Assembly: GCA_030604525.1 (NCBI GenBank)
Contig: JAUVVQ010000002.1
Location: forward strand, 33,775-97,774
Direction: 5' to 3'
From: Phycisphaerae bacterium
GTDB lineage: Bacteria > Planctomycetota > Phycisphaerae > Sedimentisphaerales > Anaerobacaceae
Length of the DNA stretch: 64,000 nucleotides
Under the pieces are notes generated by a model that searched no databases, was not told the origin of the DNA, and worked only from the letters and a program-made list of their open reading frames with translations. A program made the position numbers and the translations under genes. Below are positions 17,387 to 26,310 of this stretch, in pieces; positions within the stretch are counted from its first letter, which is position 1; each line of letters opens with the position of its first letter.

Positions 17387-18709
17387 CTATACCTTTTTTT
17401 CTGTATCGATGATTTGCTTCAAGTTATACCTTCCTAAAATTTCTCTGACCGATTGGGATATCTGCCCGACTTTCCCGGAATCCTTCCCTTTGCCCTGGCC
17501 GAATCCCGCAAGAGATACCACTTCGGATATGTCACTCAACCTGATATTACTCGGCTCCTTCGCCGGTATAAAACCGACCCTCGGCTCAGATGACCTGGCG
17601 ATAATACCTTTATCTACAAGATGGTCCATTATTCTGTCCCCGAATTCTGCCGGTATATCAAGCTCACTGAACACAACCTCTCCCGAGACAGGCGCCTCAT
17701 TTCGCTCGAACGCCTCCACAATCTCCCGTACAATATTAATAACCGTAAAGTCATTAGCTATAAAGCATTCCTCCGTCTTTTTGGCCGTGGCAATCTCCGC
17801 CGCATCAAGATGCTTCAAATGCTGAGTCGTAAACGTCAAGTTCAAACCGAACAGAACAATAAGCCAGGTGATAAATATCCAGAACACTCCCAGCGGAATC
17901 AAACCAAGCACCCCGTATATCTTACTGTAGGGTATAAACTCTGTAACATAAATACCGAATGCCCACTTTGCCAAACCCCAAACCAAAGCCGCCACCACCG
18001 CTCCCCATATCGCCGCCTTCGCCTCAACCTTTGTGTTAGGCAGCATAAAATACAGGAGGAAAAAAATTATCGTTGATACCATATAGGAGAAAACCGCCGG
18101 TGCAAGATGAGAAGTTACAGTTTCTTGTAGCTGAGAGAGCATCGCATATCGAGTCGTAATATAAATCCCGACTCCGATTAACAAAGGCCCAAGAGTTACA
18201 AGCGCCCAGTAGTTAATCATCCGATGAAGAAAACCTCTGCCCCTGCTGATATGCCATATATTATTAAACGACCGCTCTATCGTAGACAATAGCGCAAAGG
18301 CCGCCCAGATTATCAGTACCACACTTATAAGAGTTATCGAACCTTTGTTTATACCCGAGAAAAAATTGTTTACTAATTTGTCAAAATAATCCGTGAGCAT
18401 TACCGTCTGACCTTCTTCAGTCGCCTCTTTGTAAACTATAGTTGAAAGCTGTAACTCTTTGTAAACCAGGTTCTTTACATTATCTCCTATCCCGCTGTAT
18501 GCAGGAAACGACTGAAATATCAATAGCATCACTATCGCCAGCGGAACTATCCCGAATATCGTATGATACGAGAGTGCCGCTGCGTGCTGGCCGCTTCGGT
18601 TCTTCTTAAGCAGACGCGCACAGTGGCTCCACAACTTTATCTGAAAAACCAGAAGTTTCCCCGCCTTGCCTAATTGCTCCGTCGGAGTACTTAACAGCTT
18701 CTTTAACAT
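17387..18709 (-). CDS. YihY/BrkB family membrane protein with a winged-helix-like C-terminal extension
   Basis: This 440-aa protein has about six helices and the YihY signature GQHAAALSYHTIFGIVPLAIVM near 41-62 and the SFNNIWHISRGRG segment. Once called ribonuclease BN, the family is a membrane protein of unknown function; the RNase assignment belongs to another gene. Residues from about 310 to the end are soluble and resemble a small winged-helix/AAA-like appendage (FTVINIVREIVEAFERNEAPVSG; FSELDIPAEFGDRIMDHLV), often seen in longer homologues. It is encoded 41 nt downstream of the AsmA-like gene. Confidence 0.85.
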   Translation of the reverse strand: MLKKLLSTPTEQLGKAGKLLVFQIKLWSHCARLLKKNRSGQHAAALSYHTIFGIVPLAIVMLLIFQSFPAYSGIGDNVKNLVYKELQLSTIVYKEATEEGQTVMLTDYFDKLVNNFFSGINKGSITLISVVLIIWAAFALLSTIERSFNNIWHISRGRGFLHRMINYWALVTLGPLLIGVGIYITTRYAMLSQLQETVTSHLAPAVFSYMVSTIIFFLLYFMLPNTKVEAKAAIWGAVVAALVWGLAKWAFGIYVTEFIPYSKIYGVLGLIPLGVFWIFITWLIVLFGLNLTFTTQHLKHLDAAEIATAKKTEECFIANDFTVINIVREIVEAFERNEAPVSGEVVFSELDIPAEFGDRIMDHLVDKGIIARSSEPRVGFIPAKEPSNIRLSDISEVVSLAGFGQGKGKDSGKVGQISQSVREILGRYNLKQIIDTEKKV

Positions 18710-18750
18710 TTCCCTGCCCTTTCATTCCTATTGAACTTTTCTCTTTTATG

Positions 18751-21700
18751 TCACTTCAGCAAATCCTCAAGCAGTTTCCTTCCCTCCTGCTCAAGCAGTT
18801 TCCTTCCCTCCTGTTCAAGCAGCTTCCTTCCCTGGTTTTCTATCAACTTGCCTAAGTCAACTTTGGGCTTTTCGCCGGGGCCTGCTTTAAGTCGCAATTC
18901 TATTCGCTCTGATTCTTCCTGCTTTCCAACGTGTAACGTCCTGCCGGCTAACGTCCAGGGCAAAACAATACTCATATCATAACTCTTATCAAGCCCGATG
19001 ATTGCATTCCTGAAATTAATCGGATTATCGCCTACATCTATCTGCATATTATCGTACCTGACAAAACCGTCTTTAACAACAAATTCTGTCGGATGAATCT
19101 TAAGCGACTGCTCCCGAGCTCCTGCACCTGCCAAAGATAAAAGCTGACCCAAAAAATCCGAAGACCTCACATTAATATCATCTCCCCATATCCTTCCCTT
19201 TAAATATATTTTATCTTTTGCTCCCGCTCCCAACGGTATGGAAAGTTTCTGGCAGCTCAGGTTTGCTGTGCCGCTTACACCTACCGAATTCGCAAATATG
19301 GGATTTAAATAGCTTAAAAAATGCTTTGTTGTCTCATCGTTAATTGCAACATCCTTGATTATATGCAGCTCTTTGTCCGTTTCTAACTTTGCCGGCTTCT
19401 GACGAAAATCTATCACCCCTTCAAAATTCAATTGACCCCCATTGGCCGGACTAACTATTGGGCCAATTCCCATCATACCGTTTCCAGCCGCAATTTTTAT
19501 ATCCGTAGCTCTAAACCGAAGACCAAGATATTCCGCTCTGTTAAATCCCAGCTTCGCCTGGGCGTTTAAATTGGATAAAAACTGCTCCGGGTTTTCTTTG
19601 GGATATTTACTTGCAAAATTAATCTTGTCTTTCCTTTTCCCGAAAATCTGAAAATCTGCCGGAAGAAATGAACCGACAATCGCTCTCACCGCCGCCCAGT
19701 CATACTCCAAATCCGCTTTACCTTCCAAGTTGTTTTGCCCGCCTGCAAAGCTTTTCTCAAGCTCACCGGACACTTTTATCTGTGAACTCGCAAGCTCCCA
19801 CTTCAATCTATACGTTTCATCGTTCGGGTTAAACTGGCCTTCGCCGCTGAGTAAAACCTCTTTCTGCACAAACGGCTTCCGCCCGGGATATTCTATCTTC
19901 AAGCCGCTAATCCTGGTCCCATCGGTTACAAATTGGTAATACCCTTCTTGCCGGCTTAACCTTGCTTGAGACTCCGCCATCCCGGCAAGCTTTATCTGAG
20001 AGCCCCTCGACCAGAACAAAGATACAAAGTCCATTACCTTGCTTAAATTAACCTTTGCTGAAATCGGCAAATCCAAAACTTCTTGCCTTCCTTCGCCGAA
20101 CCCAAACATGCCATCATTTATCTCAACCTGACCCGCATCGGTATTTGCTTTGACAGAGGCAATCTCCACAATCCCTTTCTTCGGCTCAACAGAAATTGAA
20201 AACCCAATATCCGCTCTCGGCTCCTGGGCACTTGGTCCCGATGGAGAAATCAAACGAAAACCTTTTAACTGCGTGGCTCCTGTCACTTTGATTCTATCCT
20301 TATCGCCGACCACCTTTCCTGAACCTGCTAATTCGCCGGCCACTCTGTAACCTTTTGTTTCGATAAACTGTCCTAACTCTTCCTGAAGCTTGCTTAAATC
20401 AAATTCCGCCTCATATTCAAAAATCTTATCGCTGCCGCTGCCGGTTATCTTCCCAAACCCCGCCGTCAACACCGCCTTTTCAAAACTAACTCCTGCCTCA
20501 CTTGAGCTTATTCTTGCTTCTGCTTTTATCGGCTGCGAAAGAGATACCGCCTTGCCTTGAAATTCTCCCTGCAGTCCCTCAAGCCGACCTTCGCCGGTTA
20601 TATACCTGCCGCTGTCTTTGCTAAATGTCTTTACATCCGCTTCAAGAGTCCCTGATGTAATCCGCATGCCTTCCTTAACGCCAAAAGTCCGAGGCATCTG
20701 TGATAAAACCGAACCAACATCACACGCCACCTTTCCCTTGATATCATAACCCGAACCCGCTCTTAAAAACTCACCTGACGATTTAATACTTATTGGAAGA
20801 ATTCCCTGGGCCTCCGCCTGTAACCAGTCCGTCTCAAGTTGTAATTTGTCTATCGCCAGTAAATCATCTCTGCCTGTAATATTGACCTCAAGACGCAGGG
20901 AATTGCTGCTTAAACTGTCACCTTTCAGAACCGGCCCGCTTATATACAAATCTTTACCTTTAATAGAACCGGAAAGCTCCTTCAATCTTCCCTCACTGAT
21001 TTTGCTTTTCATCTGCCACGTTATTGTGCCTTTCCCCTCAACATCAATGCCAGCCAAAGTCAGTATGCCACCCAGTGACTCAAGCTCCAACCCATCTGCC
21101 TCAAAATCGATTTTCCCGCTCGCACCTTCCAGATTCCAGCCGTGTCCTTTATCAGGTTTCACTTGACCCTTGGCCTTAATTTCACCGGCCTGTTCTTCAC
21201 CTGATACTGCCATCCCTATATCGAAATCTGTTTGCTTACCGGCCGGGCGTAACTTGACCTCCGAATTTATCTGAGATAATTCAACTCTCGTCTCTGAGCC
21301 ATCCTTGATTTTCACCTGACCGTTGTTAACCAAAAGGTCTATCCTCGCTACGGGTAACAATACAAGATTCTCCCCTTTGCTCTTTGTCCCGTCAGGCAGA
21401 CTCCCCCCTGCAACTTTATCGCCTAAATTATGGGACTGAAGGTTTATCTCTACTTGAGGCCTCTCTATCACCGTTCTGCCGAATGACAAATTCCCAGCTA
21501 AAATAGAGAGGTAATTCGGCCTGGTGGATATCATATCTATCGACGCCAAAATCCCGCCTTCTCCGTAATCAAATTGAAAATCCCGAACCTCAACTCCCTT
21601 AAACCAGCCAATCGAAAGGTCGCTAAAATCTATTTTACCATCGATTGACCTGTTCACTTTCGAAAGGATTATTCTGTGACCCTTCCCACTCGATAAAAAT

Positions 21701-21816
21701 GTCGGTATAAGCAAAAGCAAAAGAACCACTGCAATAACTAATACTGAAACTGTCCACAAAATTAGTTTTTTTGTGCTTTGCTTAGAATGTTCTTTCTTTC
21801 GATTCTTACCTTCCAT
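18751..21816 (-). CDS. Giant AsmA-like/inter-membrane bridge protein
   Basis: This 1021-aa protein has a basic N-terminal anchor (helix about 17-40), then a long beta-rich periplasmic chain with the AsmA-type start IDGKIDFSDLSIGWFKGVEVRDF and, near the C-terminus, an FLSYLNPIFANSVGVSGTANLSCQKL region like the C-terminal AsmA domain. Such proteins form hydrophobic bridges that help lipids or outer-membrane parts cross the envelope, which supports a two-membrane cell. The last 30 residues carry three copies of EGRKLLEQ-like octamers. It is upstream of yihY on the same strand. Confidence 0.78.
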   Translation of the reverse strand: MEGKNRKKEHSKQSTKKLILWTVSVLVIAVVLLLLLIPTFLSSGKGHRIILSKVNRSIDGKIDFSDLSIGWFKGVEVRDFQFDYGEGGILASIDMISTRPNYLSILAGNLSFGRTVIERPQVEINLQSHNLGDKVAGGSLPDGTKSKGENLVLLPVARIDLLVNNGQVKIKDGSETRVELSQINSEVKLRPAGKQTDFDIGMAVSGEEQAGEIKAKGQVKPDKGHGWNLEGASGKIDFEADGLELESLGGILTLAGIDVEGKGTITWQMKSKISEGRLKELSGSIKGKDLYISGPVLKGDSLSSNSLRLEVNITGRDDLLAIDKLQLETDWLQAEAQGILPISIKSSGEFLRAGSGYDIKGKVACDVGSVLSQMPRTFGVKEGMRITSGTLEADVKTFSKDSGRYITGEGRLEGLQGEFQGKAVSLSQPIKAEARISSSEAGVSFEKAVLTAGFGKITGSGSDKIFEYEAEFDLSKLQEELGQFIETKGYRVAGELAGSGKVVGDKDRIKVTGATQLKGFRLISPSGPSAQEPRADIGFSISVEPKKGIVEIASVKANTDAGQVEINDGMFGFGEGRQEVLDLPISAKVNLSKVMDFVSLFWSRGSQIKLAGMAESQARLSRQEGYYQFVTDGTRISGLKIEYPGRKPFVQKEVLLSGEGQFNPNDETYRLKWELASSQIKVSGELEKSFAGGQNNLEGKADLEYDWAAVRAIVGSFLPADFQIFGKRKDKINFASKYPKENPEQFLSNLNAQAKLGFNRAEYLGLRFRATDIKIAAGNGMMGIGPIVSPANGGQLNFEGVIDFRQKPAKLETDKELHIIKDVAINDETTKHFLSYLNPIFANSVGVSGTANLSCQKLSIPLGAGAKDKIYLKGRIWGDDINVRSSDFLGQLLSLAGAGAREQSLKIHPTEFVVKDGFVRYDNMQIDVGDNPINFRNAIIGLDKSYDMSIVLPWTLAGRTLHVGKQEESERIELRLKAGPGEKPKVDLGKLIENQGRKLLEQEGRKLLEQEGRKLLEDLLK
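18767..18838 (-). repeat. Three tandem 24-bp repeats encoding an amphipathic tail
   Basis: Copies at 18767-18790, 18791-18814 and 18815-18838; the first two differ at one base and the third diverges at its end. On the coding strand each gives an octamer of the GRKLLEQE type, so the AsmA-like protein ends in a repeated charged helix. Such short units can change copy number by slippage. Confidence 0.8.
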
Positions 21817-21972
21817 GGCTATATCCCCCGAAATAACGCATAAAATTCAAATTTATTCAGAAACAAGAACAACCTGATTTCTGCCTAAAAAAGAAAGATA
21901 GCCCCTTTTCCATCTTCGAGACCATCTTAATTATAACTGCCTTCGTAAGATAAGCGAATAAATTCGAAAAAA

Positions 21973-22533
21973 TCAATCGCCCAGTATCTCTTTTGACTTT
22001 TGCTCTACTATCTTCTCAATCTCTTTGGTATGCTCCCTGGTTATGTCATCGATTTGTTTTTTGCCGTCGTGAAGGCCATCCTCGGCGATAACATTATCTT
22101 TTTCTTCTTTTTCTAAGTGCTTATTCGCATCTCGGCGTATATTCCGTATGCTGACCTTTGTCTGCTCGCCTTTCTGTTTTACCAGGTTTTCAAGCTGATT
22201 TCTTCTCTCCTCGCTAAGGTCAGGCACATGAAGGCGAATCAGTTTCCCATCAACCATCGGAGCTATACTTAAATCGCTATTTTTTATTGCTGCCTCTATT
22301 TGTTTGACAGACCCGGGGTCAAACGGCTTTATCACTATCAAATCTGTTTCCGGTGTTGCCAGTGCCGCAAGCTGCTTCAATGGAGTCGCTGTCCCGTAAT
22401 AGTCTACCTTGATATTTTCTACCAATCCTGTTGACGCCCGCCCGGTCCGCACCGATTTTAATTCCTCGTGAAATATCTCTAACGCTTTGTGCATTCTATT
22501 TCTATTTGTCGATAATATATCTTTTACGGGCAT
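21973..22533 (-). CDS. frr: Ribosome recycling factor
   Basis: This 186-aa protein releases ribosomes from mRNA after termination, with EF-G. It has the full family sequence: HEELKSVRTGRASTGLVENI near 22-41, DYYGTATPLKQLAALATPE, and RRDANKHLEKEEKD near 135-150. The length is standard (185). It is the last gene of the rpsB-tsf-pyrH-frr series, 15 nt after pyrH. Confidence 0.97.
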   Translation of the reverse strand: MPVKDILSTNRNRMHKALEIFHEELKSVRTGRASTGLVENIKVDYYGTATPLKQLAALATPETDLIVIKPFDPGSVKQIEAAIKNSDLSIAPMVDGKLIRLHVPDLSEERRNQLENLVKQKGEQTKVSIRNIRRDANKHLEKEEKDNVIAEDGLHDGKKQIDDITREHTKEIEKIVEQKSKEILGD

Positions 22534-22548
22534 TTGTTGCCTCTATAT

Positions 22549-23265
22549 CTAACTTATCTTCGTCCCGACTTCCTCGCCGCAAACTGCTTTTGTTATGTTA
22601 CCCTCTTTGAAAATATTCAATACTATTATCGGTATCCTGTTGTCCCGGCAAAGCGTTATTGCTGAATGGTCCATCGCTCGAAGCTTCTTTTTCAATACAT
22701 CATCGTAGGATAAATCGCTGAAAAGCTTCGCATCAGGATTTTCTTTAGGGTCTGAGTCATATACCCCGTCTACATTAGTTGCCTTTATAAGTATTTCCGC
22801 ATCCAGTTCTGACGCACGCAAGGCCGCACACGTATCAGTCGTAAAAAATGGATTCCCCGTACCGCCGGCCAGTATCACAACTCGTCCTCGCTCTAAATGA
22901 CGAATCGCTCTCCTCCGTATAAACGGCTCACATACAGCCGATACCTCGATGGCGCTAAGAATACGGGTAGGTTGACCTGCTCGCTCAAGCGACTCCTGAA
23001 GGGCACAGGCGTTCAATATCGTCGAAAGCATACCCATATAATCTGCCGTATTACGCGGTATCTTACTTCGCTTCGAAAAATTCTCGCCCCGAAGAAAATT
23101 GCCACCGCCAACTACAACCGCAAGCTGCGGACCTAACTTGCAGACATCCATTATCCTTTGGGTAAGCGACTTAAGCGGCTCGCCTTGTATCCCAAAGCCA
23201 CCCTGATTACAAAAGCTCTCTCCCGAGAGCTTCAATAAAACACGATTGTATTTCGTTTTTGACAT
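22549..23265 (-). CDS. pyrH: Uridylate (UMP) kinase
   Basis: This 238-aa bacterial UMP kinase of the amino-acid-kinase fold makes UDP for nucleotide and sugar metabolism. Motifs: YNRVLLKLSGESF at 6-18, VVVGGGNFLRG near 49-59, ILAGGTGNPFFTTDTCAALRA near 130-150, and IKATNVDGVYDSDP. AAGGG precedes the ATG. It has the usual order between tsf and frr. Confidence 0.97.
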   Translation of the reverse strand: MSKTKYNRVLLKLSGESFCNQGGFGIQGEPLKSLTQRIMDVCKLGPQLAVVVGGGNFLRGENFSKRSKIPRNTADYMGMLSTILNACALQESLERAGQPTRILSAIEVSAVCEPFIRRRAIRHLERGRVVILAGGTGNPFFTTDTCAALRASELDAEILIKATNVDGVYDSDPKENPDAKLFSDLSYDDVLKKKLRAMDHSAITLCRDNRIPIIVLNIFKEGNITKAVCGEEVGTKIS

Positions 23266-23371
23266 CCCTTAAATTCCACCGATTGATATTAACCGCGAAT
23301 CCCGCTCTCTTGAAAATATCATATCGTCCTCAGGTGTACCTGGAATCTGTTCCTGAAACTTTATATGGTCC

Positions 23372-24238
23372 TTAGCCAACTTCGAAGCGGACAAAACGTT
23401 TTATCTTTGCTTCTCCGTCCGCTTCTTTACCTACCTGGGATATAACTTCTGCTATACTTTTGCTGTCATCTTTAACAAACGCCTGCTCAAGAAGACAATT
23501 TTCTTCATAAAATTTCTTCATCTTACCTTCAACTATCTTCTCGACCACCTTTTCCGGCTTACCGCTGAACTGCTCTGCAAATATAGCTTTCTCCTGCTCC
23601 AGAGTCTCGGTATCAATCTCGTTTTTATCAAGTGACAATGGCTTAGTCGCTGTAATATGCATCGCTATATCATTGGCGGCCTGTTGAACTGATTCGGAAC
23701 CGGCAACTTCATCTTTATCGGTCTCTATCTCAACCATACTACCAACTTTGCCGTTGAAGTGGATATATATCTTCAAAAGTCCGCAACCGTCAACTTTATA
23801 TCTTTGATAATTGCCTATCTCCATCTTTTCGCCCGTCTTGCTCACCGTGTCTGTCAGAACCGTGCTGAATTTTTTCCCTTCTATAGCGGCCTCCAGTATC
23901 GATTCGGAACCTTCATCGGAAGAAGACTCCCTGGCGTAATCCAAAAGTAATTTAGATGCTGAAACAAAATCTTCACTCCTGGCAACAAAATCTGTCTCGC
24001 AGCAAAGACTCGCAAGTATTCCGGTCTTTCCGTCTTCGCTGATATCCCCAACCACGAGACCTTCTGATGCCTCCCGTTCGGCCCGCTTTGATAATGTCGC
24101 AAGGCCTTTCTTTCGTAATAGCTCCATCGCCTTATCTATATCGCCATCCGCTTCTTTAAGCGATTTTTTACAGTCCATCATACCCTGACCGCTTATCTTT
24201 CTAAGTTTCATTACCTCTGATGCTGATATTTCTGCCAT
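23372..24238 (-). CDS. tsf: Elongation factor Ts
   Basis: This 288-aa factor exchanges GDP for GTP on EF-Tu. The N-terminal UBA-like part is followed by the signature LRKISGQGMMDCKKSLKEA near 12-30, then KRAEREASEGLV and the LCCETDFVARSEDF region near 78-91. AAAGGAG lies before the ATG. It is 132 nt downstream of rpsB in the same transcript. Confidence 0.96.
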   Translation of the reverse strand: MAEISASEVMKLRKISGQGMMDCKKSLKEADGDIDKAMELLRKKGLATLSKRAEREASEGLVVGDISEDGKTGILASLCCETDFVARSEDFVSASKLLLDYARESSSDEGSESILEAAIEGKKFSTVLTDTVSKTGEKMEIGNYQRYKVDGCGLLKIYIHFNGKVGSMVEIETDKDEVAGSESVQQAANDIAMHITATKPLSLDKNEIDTETLEQEKAIFAEQFSGKPEKVVEKIVEGKMKKFYEENCLLEQAFVKDDSKSIAEVISQVGKEADGEAKIKRFVRFEVG

Positions 24239-24370
24239 CTTAAATTCTCCTTTGACTTAATGCTTCCTGTAAACAAATGCCCTTGCATCAATAAAAAAAC
24301 ACACCGTAAAAAACAGGAGCTATCACCCTAAATTTGTCCCTGTTTTATATCCGATAGACTTGGCTGTTCC

Positions 24371-25222
24371 TCAGGATTCCCGAGTGTTTTCAGAACTCCC
24401 CGCCTCATCGGATGAATTAGTGTTCACCGGCTCGCCGGATTGCTCCGTGCCTTCGGATTCCTCGCTCTTTCCATCTGCTCGGGCAAGAACCGCTCTGCGT
24501 GAACGACCTCGATGACGGGACGCCTTTTCTTCTGTCCCTGCCTGTGCCTTACCCGTTGCCACTGCTTCTTTTAACTCGTTGAGTATTAACTCTATCGAAT
24601 GCGTCGAATCATCGTTCGCCGGTATCGCCACATCTACCATATCAGGGTTGGAATTAGTATCAATTATTCCTATTGAAGATATCCCTAATTTCTTCGCTTC
24701 TCGAAGTGCATGATATTCCTTGTCTGTGTCTACAACTACTACTGCTCCAGGCAAACGGGACATTTCGCGAATGCCGCCTAAATTTGTCTGTATCTTACGC
24801 ATCTCCCGTTTCAACCGTGTTGCCTGCTTTTTGCTCTCGGTATCAAGAGTTCCGCTCTCCCGCATCGCCTCAAGCTCTTCGAGTCTTTGAAGACGCGACC
24901 GAATCGTCCGGAAATTCGTAAGAGTCCCACCGAGCCACCGCTCTGATACATAATGCATTTTACACTCGCTTGATGAAGCTTGTACCGCTTTTTTTGCCTG
25001 ACGTTTCGTTCCTACGAATACTACATCCTTACCGGAGGAAACTATCCTGGAAAGTAACTTCTTGGCAATAAGCAGCCCCTTCAGGGTCTGCTTTATGTCT
25101 ATTATGTGGATGTTGCCGCGCTTGGTAAAAATATAGGGCGCCATCTTGGGATTCCACCGACTTGCACCATGACCGAAATGGGTTCCTGCCTTGATAAGCT
25201 CACGTACTAAATCTTTTGTCAC
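24371..25222 (-). CDS. rpsB: 30S ribosomal protein S2
   Basis: This 283-aa protein has the S2 core (1-225): LIKAGTHFGHGASRWNPKMAPYI at 10-32, FVGTKRQAKKAV near 69, ERWLGGTLTNF near 92, and PGAVVVVDTDKE. After about 228 there is a 55-residue low-complexity tail, first basic (RHRGRSRRAV), then acidic/Ser-rich (SEESEGTEQSGE), which standard S2 lacks. The start is GTG with GGAGG upstream. It is the first gene of the translation operon and has a strong promoter about 65 nt upstream. Confidence 0.96.
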   Translation of the reverse strand: MTKDLVRELIKAGTHFGHGASRWNPKMAPYIFTKRGNIHIIDIKQTLKGLLIAKKLLSRIVSSGKDVVFVGTKRQAKKAVQASSSECKMHYVSERWLGGTLTNFRTIRSRLQRLEELEAMRESGTLDTESKKQATRLKREMRKIQTNLGGIREMSRLPGAVVVVDTDKEYHALREAKKLGISSIGIIDTNSNPDMVDVAIPANDDSTHSIELILNELKEAVATGKAQAGTEEKASRHRGRSRRAVLARADGKSEESEGTEQSGEPVNTNSSDEAGSSENTRES

Positions 25223-25690
25223 TAATTACCTCCAAATATTTTTAGTTATATACCTGTCTCTGTTTGTAAATAGTTTATAGAAATGAGAAAATACAAAAAA
25301 TTGAATAATATGTCAAGAATTTTTGATAAATATAGTAATATTTAGGGATTGAGAAAAAAAACGTAATGTTTCTGACCTTGATTTTCTTTATGAATATCCT
25401 CGAATACCAGCCCTTTAAAAGCATCAGAATGTTACCTCAGAGTTGATTTCTCGACCCTTTATGTATTCTAAATATGAAACTTAGCTTTACATACCTCTTC
25501 TATAAAGGGAAATTGCACATTTATTAGGCGAAAATCAAAAAATGCGCAGACTTCGCAGATAATATAATTATTCTCCCTGATACCCAATTACGGCAGCCCG
25601 CCGACTTCAACTTGCTGTTTCAAACGGGCTCAACAATACCTGCAAATATCCTGGTGTATGATAAACCGCAACTAAACGTCCCTCGGTTCT
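25223..25690. other. Region upstream of rpsB
   Basis: About 470 nt. The rpsB-proximal 100 nt hold its leader and promoter. The rest is AT-rich, except the far end, where a plus-strand reading frame looks like a gene remnant (25528-25707, listed separately). Confidence 0.5.
25288..25316 (-). promoter_or_regulatory. Sigma70-type promoter of rpsB-tsf-pyrH-frr
   Basis: On the minus strand: consensus TTGACA (plus 25311-25316), a 17-nt spacer, and TATTTT (plus 25288-25293). The start would be near 25281, leaving a leader of about 60 nt with GGAGG before the GTG codon. Confidence 0.65.
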
Positions 25691-25707
25691 TTAATACCAG
25701 ACACTGA
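25528..25707 (+). pseudogene. Possible 3' fragment of an unrecognised gene
   Basis: A plus-strand frame of 59 codons reads AKIKKCADFADNIIILPDTQ then LRQPADFNLLFQTGSTIPAN and ILVYDKPQLNVPRFFNTRH before TGA. It starts right after a TAG and has no ATG/GTG/TTG with a ribosome site at its beginning. The composition looks like real protein but I recognise no family. It overlaps the end of the convergent gene by 17 nt. Likely a decayed fragment; chance is possible. Confidence 0.3.
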
Positions 25708-26095
25708 TTATAATATTGGGCTCTGCTTTCTTGCCTTGAACCAAACCGGTTACCGCATTCGTCCGTTTTATTACTACGCCGGGATTTTTCTTCAGCCATT
25801 CACTGATCTGATTGTCAAGAAAATCTATCGCACCGGGATGAAGCTTCGTAAAAAACGTCTTTGCTCCCGTTATCCGGTCAGTAGAGACTGTCTCGTTCTT
25901 TTCTTCCTCCGGCCTTACCGGCTTAACGCTCCCCTTGCTTTCTTCTGCATCACCCTCACTTTCTTCCACTCCTAAATTAATTGGCGAGTGAGAAACACCG
26001 GTTTCTTGCTCATCTTCATCTCCCGTATCAAACGGAATCGGTTCGTCATTTGTTTCCGGTGGTTCGGGGATATTTCTTACATCAAAATCATCCAT
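25691..26095 (-). CDS. Hypothetical protein with acidic N-terminus and compact C-terminal domain
   Basis: This 134-aa protein has no signal or membrane helix. Residues 1-65 are acidic and disordered-looking (DTGDEDEQETG, EESEGDAEESKG). From about 74 there is a folded part: TGAKTFFTKLHPGAIDFLDNQI, SEWLKKNPGVVIKRTNAVTG, ending PNIIISVWY. I do not recognise the family; the WLKKNPG...IKRTN...IIISVWY pattern looks like a small alpha/beta domain with its last strand at the C-terminus. It stands alone, upstream of rpsB on the same strand. Confidence 0.6.
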   Translation of the reverse strand: MDDFDVRNIPEPPETNDEPIPFDTGDEDEQETGVSHSPINLGVEESEGDAEESKGSVKPVRPEEEKNETVSTDRITGAKTFFTKLHPGAIDFLDNQISEWLKKNPGVVIKRTNAVTGLVQGKKAEPNIIISVWY

Positions 26096-26310
26096 ATCTT
26101 ATATTCCCTCACATTCTTTAATACTTAATACGTTAATAACAAATTGTTCCTCCAGCAACAGTTATAAATTTACCTCTAAAACGGCACTTAATATTATCTC
26201 AGAGGTGCCCTAAAATCGCAACTTATTTTAATACGAAAAATTCTAACCTGAAGAGCAGCATATCTTCCTGCTGGTTTAGGTATATTAATTTGTTGTTCAG
26301 CTTTTTTCTG

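Noticed and set aside
17387..18709. Ribonuclease BN
   Set aside because: The old name for YihY-type proteins; the RNase activity belongs to a different protein family.
18767..18838. Possible CRISPR-like array
   Set aside because: The 24-bp units are directly adjacent with no spacers and are in frame with the AsmA-like protein.
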